Under the pieces are notes generated by a model. The model did not search any database, had not been told where the DNA came from, and saw nothing but the letters and a program-made list of their open reading frames with translations. This document shows, in pieces, positions 31,082-39,286 of a stretch of DNA of 64,000 nt. Origin of the DNA: Pyxidicoccus fallax (lineage in GTDB: Bacteria; Myxococcota; Myxococcia; Myxococcales; Myxococcaceae); the NCBI RefSeq assembly GCF_012933655.1, contig NZ_JABBJJ010000006.1:32716-96715 (forward strand), in the 5' to 3' direction. Made by a program: the position numbers and the translations under genes. Within the stretch, counting starts at the first letter, position 1, and the number at the start of each line of letters is the position of its first letter.

Positions 31082-32230
31082 TTGGACGACGCAGTGAGCC
31101 GGAGAGCAGCGCTGAAGGTGATTGCGGCGGCGGGAGCCTCGACGGTCACCGCGTGCTCGCGAGGGTCCGGGAAACCAGAGGAGCGAGGGATGAGTCAGCA
31201 GGAGAGCAAGCAGCCGAGCGCCATCATCAATGCCGCCCCCCTGAGGGGCATGCCGTGGCGGACGCCGGATCCGTTCCTCTTCTGCGTGCACCACAACGAC
31301 CGCTACCCGGCGGGCAACGAGCGGATGGGACCGGTCGCGTCGCTGGCGGGCCGCAACCTGGGCCAGGACTTCGACGGCCGGGACGGCTGGAACATGTACC
31401 ACGGCACCGTCGTCCCCGGCTTCCCGCAGCACCCGCACCGGGGCTTCGAGACGGTGACCATCGTGCGCAACGGGCTGCTCGACCACTCGGACTCGCTCGG
31501 CGCGGCGGCGCGCTTCGGCGGCGGTGACGTGCAGTGGATCACCGCGGGCAGCGGGCTCTTGCACTCGGAGATGTTCCCCCTGCTCCAGAGCGACAAGCCG
31601 AACCCTGTCGAGCTGTTCCAGATCTGGCTCAACCTGCCCCGCGTGGACAAGCTCGCGAAGCCGCACTTCTCCATGCTCTGGGACCACGTCATCCCCCGGC
31701 ACGTCGCGAAGGACGAGGCGGGCCGCGCCACCGAGGTCACCGTCGTCGCGGGCCGGCTGGGCGACGTGAAGGCTCCCCCTCCCCCGCCGAAGTCCTGGGC
31801 CGCGCGAGAGGAGGCGGACGTGGCCATCTGGACCGTCAAGATGGCGCCCGGCGCGCGCTGGACGCTGCCCGCGGCGGCGCGTGGCACGAACCGCATGTTG
31901 TACTTCTTCCAGGGCTCCGGGCTGCGCATCGGCGGCGTCGCCATCCCGGCGTCCCACTCCATCGAGCTGCGCGCCGACGTGGCGACGGAGCTGGAGAACG
32001 GGCCGGACGCGGCGGAGCTGCTGATGCTGCAGGGCAAGCCCATTGGCGAGCCCGTCGTGCAGTACGGCCCGTTCGTCATGAACTCGCGGCAGGAGATCCA
32101 GCAGGCCTTCGCGGACTACCAGCGCACCGGCTTCGGCGGGTGGCCGTGGCAGAGCGACGACCCCGTCCACCCGCGCGAAGAGGGACGCTTCGCGCGTCAC
32201 GCCGACGGCCGCATCGAACGGCCTGCCTGA
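31082..32230 (+). CDS. Pirin-family protein with Tat lipoprotein signal
   Basis: 382 aa from TTG 31082, with GAGG six bases upstream. The N-terminus has a twin-arginine signal (S-R-R-A-A-L-K) ending in T-A-C, a lipobox. Two cupin domains follow: the pirin block FPQHPHRGFETVT with metal histidines near 120, then GLLHSEMFP and the C-terminal half-pirin. Pirins are usually cytosolic (quercetinase-like), so export by Tat, with metal already bound, is unusual. If translation began at ATG 31190 the signal would be lost, but the signal is too well formed to be chance. Confidence 0.88.
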   Translation: MDDAVSRRAALKVIAAAGASTVTACSRGSGKPEERGMSQQESKQPSAIINAAPLRGMPWRTPDPFLFCVHHNDRYPAGNERMGPVASLAGRNLGQDFDGRDGWNMYHGTVVPGFPQHPHRGFETVTIVRNGLLDHSDSLGAAARFGGGDVQWITAGSGLLHSEMFPLLQSDKPNPVELFQIWLNLPRVDKLAKPHFSMLWDHVIPRHVAKDEAGRATEVTVVAGRLGDVKAPPPPPKSWAAREEADVAIWTVKMAPGARWTLPAAARGTNRMLYFFQGSGLRIGGVAIPASHSIELRADVATELENGPDAAELLMLQGKPIGEPVVQYGPFVMNSRQEIQQAFADYQRTGFGGWPWQSDDPVHPREEGRFARHADGRIERPA

Positions 32231-32259
32231 GCCGGGCCCGCCGCCCGCCCCGCGCCCGC

Positions 32260-33465
32260 TCAGTCGTCGATGGCCTGGTACACGAGCGTCCCGAAGTCGA
32301 GGAACGCCGACGAGAACTCCGGGAACATCAGGCGCTGCGTCATGAGGATGGCGACGAGTTCCTCCTTCGGGTCCGAGTACCAGAGCGTGCCGAAGCCACC
32401 ATCCCAGCCGAAGCGCCCGGGGACCGCCGCCACGCCGTCGCGGCGGGTCACCATCGACAGGCCGAATCCCCAGCCCTGGTTGTCCCAGAAGCCCGGGAAG
32501 AAGCCCGAGACGGCCTTCTGCTCGGGCGTGAGCTGATCCGTGGTCATGAGCTCCACCGAGGGCCGCGACAGGATGCGCTCGCGCCCGAGCTTCCCTCCGT
32601 TCAGCAGCATCTGGCCGAAGGCGAGGAAGTCGTCAGCGGTGGACACCAGCCCGTTCGCTCCGTTCGGAAACGCGGGCGGGCGGCTCCACTGCCCGTCCAC
32701 TCCATCCTCGAGCTTCAACGCCCCAGTGCCCGGGTCGAACGCGTAGCAGCTCGACAGTCGCTCGCGCTTCTCCGCCGGCACGCTGAAGCCCGTGTCCTTC
32801 ATGCCGAGCGGCTCGAAGATGCGCTCGCGCAGGAACGCCTCCAGTGACTGGCCCGACGCACGGGCAATCAGCACGCCCAGCAGCTGCGCGCCCGTGTCGT
32901 ACATCCATCTCTCGCCGGGCTGGTACATGAGCGGCAGCGTGGCGAACCGGCGCAGCCACTCGTCCGGTGAATGGGGCGTGGCCGGCGTCGGCGGTCCGAT
33001 GCCGAGCCGCTGCGCGTTCATGGCCTGCTGGATGGGGTATGTGCTCGACGGCTCCATGATCATCCCGAAGCCCCATCGGAACGTGAGCACGTCGCGCACG
33101 GTGATGGACCGCCGCGCGGGCTCGGTGTCGTCGAGCGGTCCGTCGAGCCGCTTCAGGACCTTCCGGTCCGCCAGCTCGGGCAGCAGCCGCTCCACCGGCT
33201 CGTCCAAGCGCAACCGGCATTCCTCCACCAGAATCATCGCCGCCACCGCGGTGATGGGCTTGGTCATGGAAGTGATTCGGAAGAGCGTGTCGCGCCGCAT
33301 GGGAGCGCCGCCCATCGCCTGCGTGCCCAGCGCGTCCACGTGCACCTCGCCCCGCCGGCTGACCAGCGTGACGAGCCCGGGAAACTCACCGCGCTCGACA
33401 TAGCGGGCCATGACGTCGTGCATGCGGCCAAGCCGCACCCTGGACAGATTTGCAGCACTCATCAC
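32260..33465 (-). CDS. Serine hydrolase, class C beta-lactamase/esterase type
   Basis: 401 aa. S-M-T-K (the SxxK nucleophile motif) near residue 66, Y-D-T-G near 191 in place of Y-x-N, and W-D-G-G-F-G near 350 in the position of K-T-G. This fits family VIII carboxylesterases or EstB-like enzymes better than true beta-lactamases. No signal peptide, so cytosolic. Two tandem ATGs at the start. Confidence 0.9.
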   Translation of the reverse strand: MMSAANLSRVRLGRMHDVMARYVERGEFPGLVTLVSRRGEVHVDALGTQAMGGAPMRRDTLFRITSMTKPITAVAAMILVEECRLRLDEPVERLLPELADRKVLKRLDGPLDDTEPARRSITVRDVLTFRWGFGMIMEPSSTYPIQQAMNAQRLGIGPPTPATPHSPDEWLRRFATLPLMYQPGERWMYDTGAQLLGVLIARASGQSLEAFLRERIFEPLGMKDTGFSVPAEKRERLSSCYAFDPGTGALKLEDGVDGQWSRPPAFPNGANGLVSTADDFLAFGQMLLNGGKLGRERILSRPSVELMTTDQLTPEQKAVSGFFPGFWDNQGWGFGLSMVTRRDGVAAVPGRFGWDGGFGTLWYSDPKEELVAILMTQRLMFPEFSSAFLDFGTLVYQAIDD

Positions 33466-33540
33466 CTGTTCACCTCTCGCGCTCGATTCCCCTGGGATTC
33501 CGGCCGCGTGGCCCTCCCAGGGAAATGGGTTCGTAATTCA

Positions 33541-33567
33541 TGTCGAATTGGCGGGGGCTGAATCGAC
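33541..33567 (+). promoter_or_regulatory. ECF42-type promoter of the YCII-sigma operon
   Basis: TGTCGA (33541-33546), 17 bases, then CGAC (33564-33567), 50 bp before the YCII gene. It matches the motif described for ECF42 sigma factors (TGTCGA and CG(A/T)C), and the downstream operon encodes such a sigma factor. Confidence 0.65.
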
Positions 33568-33616
33568 GTGGAAATGAAGGCCGGCACACGGCCTCGCCAC
33601 CCGAAAGGACCCGACC

Positions 33617-34048
33617 ATGCGCTTCATGATCTTGATCAAGGCCAACCCGGACTCCGAGGCCGGCGTCATGCCGAGCGAGAAGCTCCTCACCGAGATGACG
33701 AAGTTCAACGAGGAGCTGGTGAGGGCCGGCATCCTGCTCGCCGGCGAAGGGCTCCACCCCAGCGCGAAGGGCGCGCGCGTCCGGTTCTCCGGCAACAAGC
33801 GCACCGTCATCGACGGCCCCTTCGCGGAGACGAAGGAACTCATCGCCGGCTTCTGGCTGTGGGAGGTGAAGTCGAAGGAAGAGGCCATCGAGTGGGTCAA
33901 GCGCGTGCCGAACCCCGACGGCGGAGAGTCGGAGATTGAAATCCGCCAGGTCTTCTCCCCGGAGGACTTCGCGGCGAGCGACCCCTCGGGCGAGATCATG
34001 AAGAAGGAGCAGGAGCTTCGCGCCCTCACCGAGTCGCGACTCAATTGA
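33617..34048 (+). CDS. YCII/DGPF-domain protein
   Basis: 143 aa. Single YCII-like domain with DGPFAETKELIAGF, plus a C-terminal extension of about 35 residues ending in a charged helix. The ECF42 family is typically encoded with one or more such DGPF proteins, and this gene sits 57 bp before the sigma gene. The exact job of DGPF proteins is unknown. GAAAGGA precedes the ATG. Confidence 0.92.
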   Translation: MRFMILIKANPDSEAGVMPSEKLLTEMTKFNEELVRAGILLAGEGLHPSAKGARVRFSGNKRTVIDGPFAETKELIAGFWLWEVKSKEEAIEWVKRVPNPDGGESEIEIRQVFSPEDFAASDPSGEIMKKEQELRALTESRLN

Positions 34049-34105
34049 ACAGGCGGGCCGCTCCGCGCCTTGCACCGGCGGGGGCAGATGCACTAGTCGA
34101 AAGCC

Positions 34106-35413
34106 GTGACGGCTTCCGATACGCATCGAGCAATCCAGGCAGTGTGGAGAATCGAATCGCCCCGGCTCATCGCGGGCCTCGCGCGCATGGTGCGCGACGT
34201 GGGCCTGGCGGAGGAGCTGGCCCAGGACGCGCTCGTCGTCGCATTGGAGAAATGGCCCAAGGCGGGCGTCCCGGACAACCCCGGCGCGTGGCTCATGGCC
34301 ACCGCGAAGCACCGGGCCATCGACCACATGCGCCGGGGCAAGCAGGTCGAGCGCAAACACGAGGAGATTGGCCACGAGATGGAGGCCAAGCAGGAGGCGG
34401 CCATGCCGGACCTCGACGCCATGATGGATGACGACGTCGGCGACGACCTCCTGCGCCTCATCTTCACGGCCTGCCACCCCGTGCTGTCGACCGATGCCCG
34501 CGTCGCGCTCACGCTGCGCCTGCTCGGTGGCCTGACGACCGAGGAGATTGCCCGCGCGTACCTCGTCCCCGAGCCCACCGTCGCCCAGCGCATCGTCCGC
34601 GCCAAGCGCACCCTCGCCGAGGCGAAGGTCCCCTACGAGGTGCCGCGCGGGCCCGAGCTCGCCGAGCGCCTGTCGTCGGTGCTGCAGGTCATCTACCTCA
34701 TCTTCAACGAGGGCTACTCGGCCACCGCCGGTGACGACTGGATGCGGCCCGAGCTGTGCCAGGACGCGCTCCGGCTGGGCCGCATCCTCGCCGAGCTCAC
34801 GCCCCGGGAGCCGGAGGTGCACGGACTCGTCGCCCTCATGGAGATTCAAGCGTCACGCGCGCGGGCGCGGGTGAGCCCGTCCGGCGCACCCATCCTGCTG
34901 CTGGAGCAGAACCGCGCGCTGTGGGACCAGCTCCTCATCCGCCGCGGGCTCGTGGCCCTGGAGCGCGCCCTGAAGCTGGGCGGAGCGCCCGGCCCGTACG
35001 TGCTGCAGGCCGCCATCGCCGCGTGTCACGCGCGGGCGCGCACGGCGGAGGAGACGGACTGGGAGCGCATCGCGGAGCTCTACGGCGTGCTGGCCCGCGT
35101 CGCCCCCTCCCCCGTCGTCGAGCTCAATCGCGCGGTGGCCGTCGCCATGGCACACGGCCCGGCGGAGGGACTGGAAATCGTCGACGCGCTGATGTCGGAG
35201 CCCTCGCTGGAGGGCTACCACCTGCTGCCGAGCGTGCGCGGGGACTTCCTCTTCAAGCTGGGCCGCCTCGGCGAGGCGCGCGCGGAGTTCGAGCGCGCGG
35301 CGTCACTCACGCGCAATGCCCGCGAGAAGGAGCTGCTGCTCGGGCGCGCCGCGGCGTGTGGCGACGTGGCGCCCGAGGTGAAGCCTCCCAGGTCCCGCAA
35401 CCGGCGGAACTGA
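34106..35413 (+). CDS. ECF42-family sigma factor with TPR-like C-terminal extension
   Basis: 435 aa from GTG 34106. Region 2 (about 10-80, ELAQDALVVALEKWP and WLMATAKHRAIDHMRR), region 4 (about 130-185, LTTEEIARAYLVPEPTVAQRIVRAK) and a long C-terminal helical part (200-425; LSSVLQVIYLIFNEGY, then E-L-N-R-A-V-A-V) that is diagnostic of the ECF42 group and essential for its activity. No anti-sigma gene adjoins, as is usual for ECF42. It likely activates its own operon through the promoter at 33541-33567. Confidence 0.93.
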   Translation: MTASDTHRAIQAVWRIESPRLIAGLARMVRDVGLAEELAQDALVVALEKWPKAGVPDNPGAWLMATAKHRAIDHMRRGKQVERKHEEIGHEMEAKQEAAMPDLDAMMDDDVGDDLLRLIFTACHPVLSTDARVALTLRLLGGLTTEEIARAYLVPEPTVAQRIVRAKRTLAEAKVPYEVPRGPELAERLSSVLQVIYLIFNEGYSATAGDDWMRPELCQDALRLGRILAELTPREPEVHGLVALMEIQASRARARVSPSGAPILLLEQNRALWDQLLIRRGLVALERALKLGGAPGPYVLQAAIAACHARARTAEETDWERIAELYGVLARVAPSPVVELNRAVAVAMAHGPAEGLEIVDALMSEPSLEGYHLLPSVRGDFLFKLGRLGEARAEFERAASLTRNAREKELLLGRAAACGDVAPEVKPPRSRNRRN

Positions 35414-35428
35414 AGGGGCGCCCGCGCT

Positions 35429-37228
35429 TCAGTCCACCTTCGCCACGCGGCGGCGGTCGCCGATGAACTCCTCGACGCCGTGGGCAATCGCCTTCGCGAG
35501 CTCGGCCTGGTACTCGCCCGAGGCCAGACGCTCCTCCTCCTCGGGGTTGGAGAGGAAGGACGTCTCCACGAGGATGGCCGGCATCTTCACGCCCAGCAGC
35601 ACGTAGAACAGCGCCTCCTTGTGGCCCAGGTCCTTGATGCCCGAGTACTTGCGCGACAGGCCCGTCACCAGGGCGCGCTGCACCTGGTTGGCCAGCCGCG
35701 AGGACTCCTCGGTGTTCGCCTTCGTCGCCAGGTCCGCGAGGATGAACTGCAGGTCGCTGATGCCCTTCTCCGACGACGCGTTCTCCCGCGCCGCCAGGCG
35801 GATGGAGTAGCGGTCCGCCGACGTGTTCAGCGTGTACGTCTCCACGCCGCGCAGCTTCCGGCTCGCCGCCGCGTTGCAGTGGACGGAGATGAACAGGTCG
35901 CCGTGCTCGGCGTTGGCGAACTTCGCGCGGTCCTCCAGGCGGATGAACCGGTCATCGTCACGCGTCAGCACCACCTCCAGGCCCTTCTCGCGCAGCTGCT
36001 CCGCGAGCTTCTTCGACACGGTCAGGGCCACGTCCTTCTCGCGCGTGCCCCCCTTGCCGATGGCGCCCGTGTCGTGGCCGCCGTGGCCAGGGTCGATGAT
36101 GACGCGGCGGACCTTCAGCCCGAGCTGCTCCGCCAGGGTCAGCTCCGCGCTCTTCGACTGCTTCGCCACCGCCTTCAGCCGCGCCTGCGCCACCCGGTCG
36201 TCCACCGGACGGGTGATGGGCTTCGGCGGCTCGGGCGCGGCGACGGTGATTTCGAACGGCGCCTCGGCGGCCTTCGTCTTCGGCTCGGACTTCTCCGCCG
36301 CCGCCACCGCCACGTCCGTGGCCGGGGACTTGGGGGCCTCGGGCTTCACGTCGGCCGGCTTCGGCTCGCGGGCGGGCTCCACGTCGGCGGGCTTCTTCGG
36401 CGCGGCGGCCACGGCGGCGGGCTCGTCACCCGGGGACTTCGCGTCGCGGGCCGCGGCCTCTTCGTCCGACGGGCGCTTCGACTCGGGCGTCTTCGCCTCC
36501 TTCGCGGCCAGGGCGGCCGCCACCGCGGCGTCGAGCCCCTTCTCCTGCGCCTCGGGCTCGGCGCGGGCGCGCGCGGGCGCGTTCGGGTCCAGGCGGGGAA
36601 TCATCGGCGAGGGCTCGCGCGCGAGCTTCTCGATGGCATCCACCAGCGAGGAGTTGGGGCGCTCGGCCTGGGCCACGGCGGTGGCCTTCGACGCGGGCGC
36701 GGGCTTCTGCGCCGGCGCGCTCTTGGGAGCGGGCAGCGTGGCCAGCAGTTCCTTCATGTTGCGCGCCTGGTCCCCCTTGGAATGCGCGGCGAGCGCCTCC
36801 GTGAGGGTGCGGCGCGCGGCGTCCGGCTGGTCCAACCGGTTCACCTGGATGCGCGCGAGCGCCAGCGCGGCGTCATCCGCCAGCTTGTGCCGGGGGTGCG
36901 CGCTCAGCAGCTTGTTGTAGTGGGCGATGGCCGCCTTGAGGTCCTCCTCCACGAAGGAGACGCGGCTCAGCTCCTGGAGCAGCTCCGCCGCGGTGAAGAG
37001 GGCGTCCGGGGCACGGGCCGACTTCGGGTGGTGACTGGCCACCGCCTCGAACTTGCGGACGACGTTGAGCCAGTGGTGACGCAGCTTGCGCCGGGCCGCG
37101 TCGTCCTTGAGCGCGTAGTACGCGCGCCGCGCGCCCTGGTAGGCCTCCTCGGCCTCGTTCCGCTTCGCCGCTCCCACCGTGCTCGGGGCGAGCAGCAGCA
37201 GCAGGGGCAGGACGAGAGCGAGGCGCAT
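35429..37228 (-). CDS. N-acetylmuramoyl-L-alanine amidase with TPR-like N-terminus
   Basis: 599 aa, exported (signal ends V-G-A/AK). Residues 25-165 are TPR-like helices; 170-370 form a long Ala/Pro/Lys/Glu-rich linker. The Amidase_3 domain at 375-590 has I-D-P-G-H-G-G-H-D (zinc His), E in R-E-K-D-V-A, H in S-V-H-C-N-A and catalytic E in V-E-T-S-F-L-S-N. It cuts the peptide stem from peptidoglycan during division or predation. The usual AMIN targeting domain is replaced by the helical repeat part. Convergent with the ECF42 gene. Confidence 0.94.
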   Translation of the reverse strand: MRLALVLPLLLLLAPSTVGAAKRNEAEEAYQGARRAYYALKDDAARRKLRHHWLNVVRKFEAVASHHPKSARAPDALFTAAELLQELSRVSFVEEDLKAAIAHYNKLLSAHPRHKLADDAALALARIQVNRLDQPDAARRTLTEALAAHSKGDQARNMKELLATLPAPKSAPAQKPAPASKATAVAQAERPNSSLVDAIEKLAREPSPMIPRLDPNAPARARAEPEAQEKGLDAAVAAALAAKEAKTPESKRPSDEEAAARDAKSPGDEPAAVAAAPKKPADVEPAREPKPADVKPEAPKSPATDVAVAAAEKSEPKTKAAEAPFEITVAAPEPPKPITRPVDDRVAQARLKAVAKQSKSAELTLAEQLGLKVRRVIIDPGHGGHDTGAIGKGGTREKDVALTVSKKLAEQLREKGLEVVLTRDDDRFIRLEDRAKFANAEHGDLFISVHCNAAASRKLRGVETYTLNTSADRYSIRLAARENASSEKGISDLQFILADLATKANTEESSRLANQVQRALVTGLSRKYSGIKDLGHKEALFYVLLGVKMPAILVETSFLSNPEEEERLASGEYQAELAKAIAHGVEEFIGDRRRVAKVD

Positions 37229-37313
37229 GGATTCCTCCGGCGGACTGGGAGCTACAGGCGTGTGTCACACGGCCCCATGTCACCGGCAAATTTTCGGCCC
37301 CCTCCGTCTCCCG

Positions 37314-38078
37314 TCAGCGCACCCAACCCAGCGTCTTCACGAGGTCCTGGTCGATGACGCGCGCCCAGCCGGGTTGGCGGGGCACGACGGCCGCCAGCAC
37401 CTTGTCGCCGTTGCGCACGGGCGCCCTGCCGGGGCGCACCCGCGCGCGCACCGCGTGCTTCACGTCCTGCCGGAAGTAGTGCGCGGGAAACACCACCTCG
37501 CGCCGCGTCTCCGGCAGCGGCCCGTCGGGCGTCAGCCACACCAGCGCGCCCAGCCGCAGCGGCTCCACCTCCGCGCGCCACAGCCGACGGACCTCCCACG
37601 CGAAGAGGCCGAGCGCCAGGAGCACGCCCAGGCCCAGGCCCCACGGCAGCAAGCCCACGCGCGAGGCCCGCGCCCGCGCGAAGCCCGCCTCGCGGGGACG
37701 GTCCGGACGCAGGGGGTCCACGAGCAGCTTCACCCGCGCGCCGCGCCCCAGCCCCTCCGCGTACTCCGCGAAGGTCGTCACGCCGGACACCGAGTGGTCC
37801 ACGGAGTTGAAGGTGTAGAGGACCTCGAGCGAGCCCTCCGCGCCGTCACGGGCGTCCGGGGGCGGCAGCCGCGAGGCCACCACCAGTCCCTCCACCTCTT
37901 CGGCGCGCGCGGTGAAGGACTGCTCCTCCACGAAGAAGCGCCCGGCCCAGGCGGCGCCCGCGCCGAGGAGCGCGATGACGGCGAGGCCCAGCACCGCGCC
38001 CCGCACGAGGCGCCCTACCGCGCCGGGCACCTGCGCGAGTCGCACCTTCCGGGGCGCATGGGGAATGGCGAGCTGCAT
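37314..38078 (-). CDS. DUF3592-like membrane protein
   Basis: 254 aa. Membrane helices at about 25-47 and 140-160 enclose a beta-rich domain (L-E-V-L-Y-T-F-N-S-V-D-H-S, then V-K-L-L-V-D-P-x-R-P-D-R) that matches DUF3592. A second soluble part follows. Function unknown for the family. Stands alone. Confidence 0.75.
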   Translation of the reverse strand: MQLAIPHAPRKVRLAQVPGAVGRLVRGAVLGLAVIALLGAGAAWAGRFFVEEQSFTARAEEVEGLVVASRLPPPDARDGAEGSLEVLYTFNSVDHSVSGVTTFAEYAEGLGRGARVKLLVDPLRPDRPREAGFARARASRVGLLPWGLGLGVLLALGLFAWEVRRLWRAEVEPLRLGALVWLTPDGPLPETRREVVFPAHYFRQDVKHAVRARVRPGRAPVRNGDKVLAAVVPRQPGWARVIDQDLVKTLGWVR

Positions 38079-38147
38079 GCGGCCCGCAGCCTACTCCACC
38101 CGCGCGTCCCCACCGCGTCCCCGTCTCCGCCGGCCGGCCCGCCCGGC

Positions 38148-39182
38148 TCAGGTCTGCTCGGGCGGGAGCCGGACCCACACGCCGCGGAAGCGCTTGCGGC
38201 TCGGGTCCTTCAGCTTCTTGCACTCGACGCCGTCGAGCGGGAGGGAGCCGTCGTCACTGAGGAGGAGGATTTCCTCCGCCGTCTCCGGCGTGAAGAAGGC
38301 CTCGGGGTTGAGCCCGGTGAGGTCCACGTCGCGGACCTCGACTGGGGCGTCATCCCCGCCGCGCCACGTGAAGAGGCGCGAGGTGGCCTCGCTCGCGGTG
38401 CCGCCGCTGATGATGAGGTAGCGCCCGCGCCACCACGACAGGGAGCGGATGCCCAGGCCGCCCAGGTCCAACAGCTTCGGCTCGCCCAGGCGGGCCCGCT
38501 CGCCGTCGCGCACCATCTCCTTCGGATTCAGGATGGGCACCACCAGCGCCTTCCCCTCGGGCACCGGACTGCGGAAGCCGATGATGAGCGAGTGGCCATC
38601 CGCCATCGCCGTCATGCCCTCGATGTTCAACCCGCCGGGGGCCTTCGGCGGCAGCGCCTCGGCCTGGGCCAGGGAGAACCGGGCCAGCCGCGGATCCGCC
38701 AGGAGGTCATCCAGCAGGTGCGTGTACGCGCGGCCCACCAGCTTCGGGCCGGCATCCGTCTCCTGCGTGGCGAAGAAGCGCAGGCGGCTCGGCTGCTTCT
38801 TGCCGGAGCTGTTGCGGCCGTGCGACGTCAGCCAGAAGGACAGCGACTCCAGTTGCGTGGCCGCTTCGATGTCCGTCTCCGGCGCCTTCTTCTTGATGGG
38901 CAGCTCCAGGTCCGGTGACAGGTCCACGCTCTGCACCGGCACTCCACCCCGCTTCGCGTCGTAGACGCGGAGGATGTTGTCCTCGTCGTCGCCCACCACG
39001 AACTTCTCGCCGCCGAGCGCCACCGCCCCGGAGGCGTCACACATTCCCTCGAAGACGATGGGCGCGCGGCCCTGGACGGTGCTCGCGGTGCTCACCGGAG
39101 CGGCCACAGGTTGTTGCTCGGGCACGCCACGGGCGGCGCAGCCCGTGGCCAGGACTCCCACACAGATGAATGCCAGCCTCAT
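38148..39182 (-). CDS. DUF3616-type lipoprotein
   Basis: 344 aa from the ATG at 39180-39182. Lipobox A-T-G-C near residue 15. The rest is a single DUF3616-like beta-propeller region: F-E-G-M-C-D-A-S-G-A, V-G-D-D-E-D-N-I-L-R-V-Y, then N-I-E-G-M-T and ILLLSDDG near the end. Members resemble phytase/esterase-like propellers but have no proven activity. Surface or periplasmic. Confidence 0.82.
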   Translation of the reverse strand: MRLAFICVGVLATGCAARGVPEQQPVAAPVSTASTVQGRAPIVFEGMCDASGAVALGGEKFVVGDDEDNILRVYDAKRGGVPVQSVDLSPDLELPIKKKAPETDIEAATQLESLSFWLTSHGRNSSGKKQPSRLRFFATQETDAGPKLVGRAYTHLLDDLLADPRLARFSLAQAEALPPKAPGGLNIEGMTAMADGHSLIIGFRSPVPEGKALVVPILNPKEMVRDGERARLGEPKLLDLGGLGIRSLSWWRGRYLIISGGTASEATSRLFTWRGGDDAPVEVRDVDLTGLNPEAFFTPETAEEILLLSDDGSLPLDGVECKKLKDPSRKRFRGVWVRLPPEQT

Positions 39183-39286
39183 GGACCGACATTCATTGGC
39201 ACGACACCCCGCTTCGGGGAGTGGCGCGAGACGGACTGTCATCCGAGCGACAGGCGGAAGCCCGCTGAGAGCCCGCCTGCCCCCGT

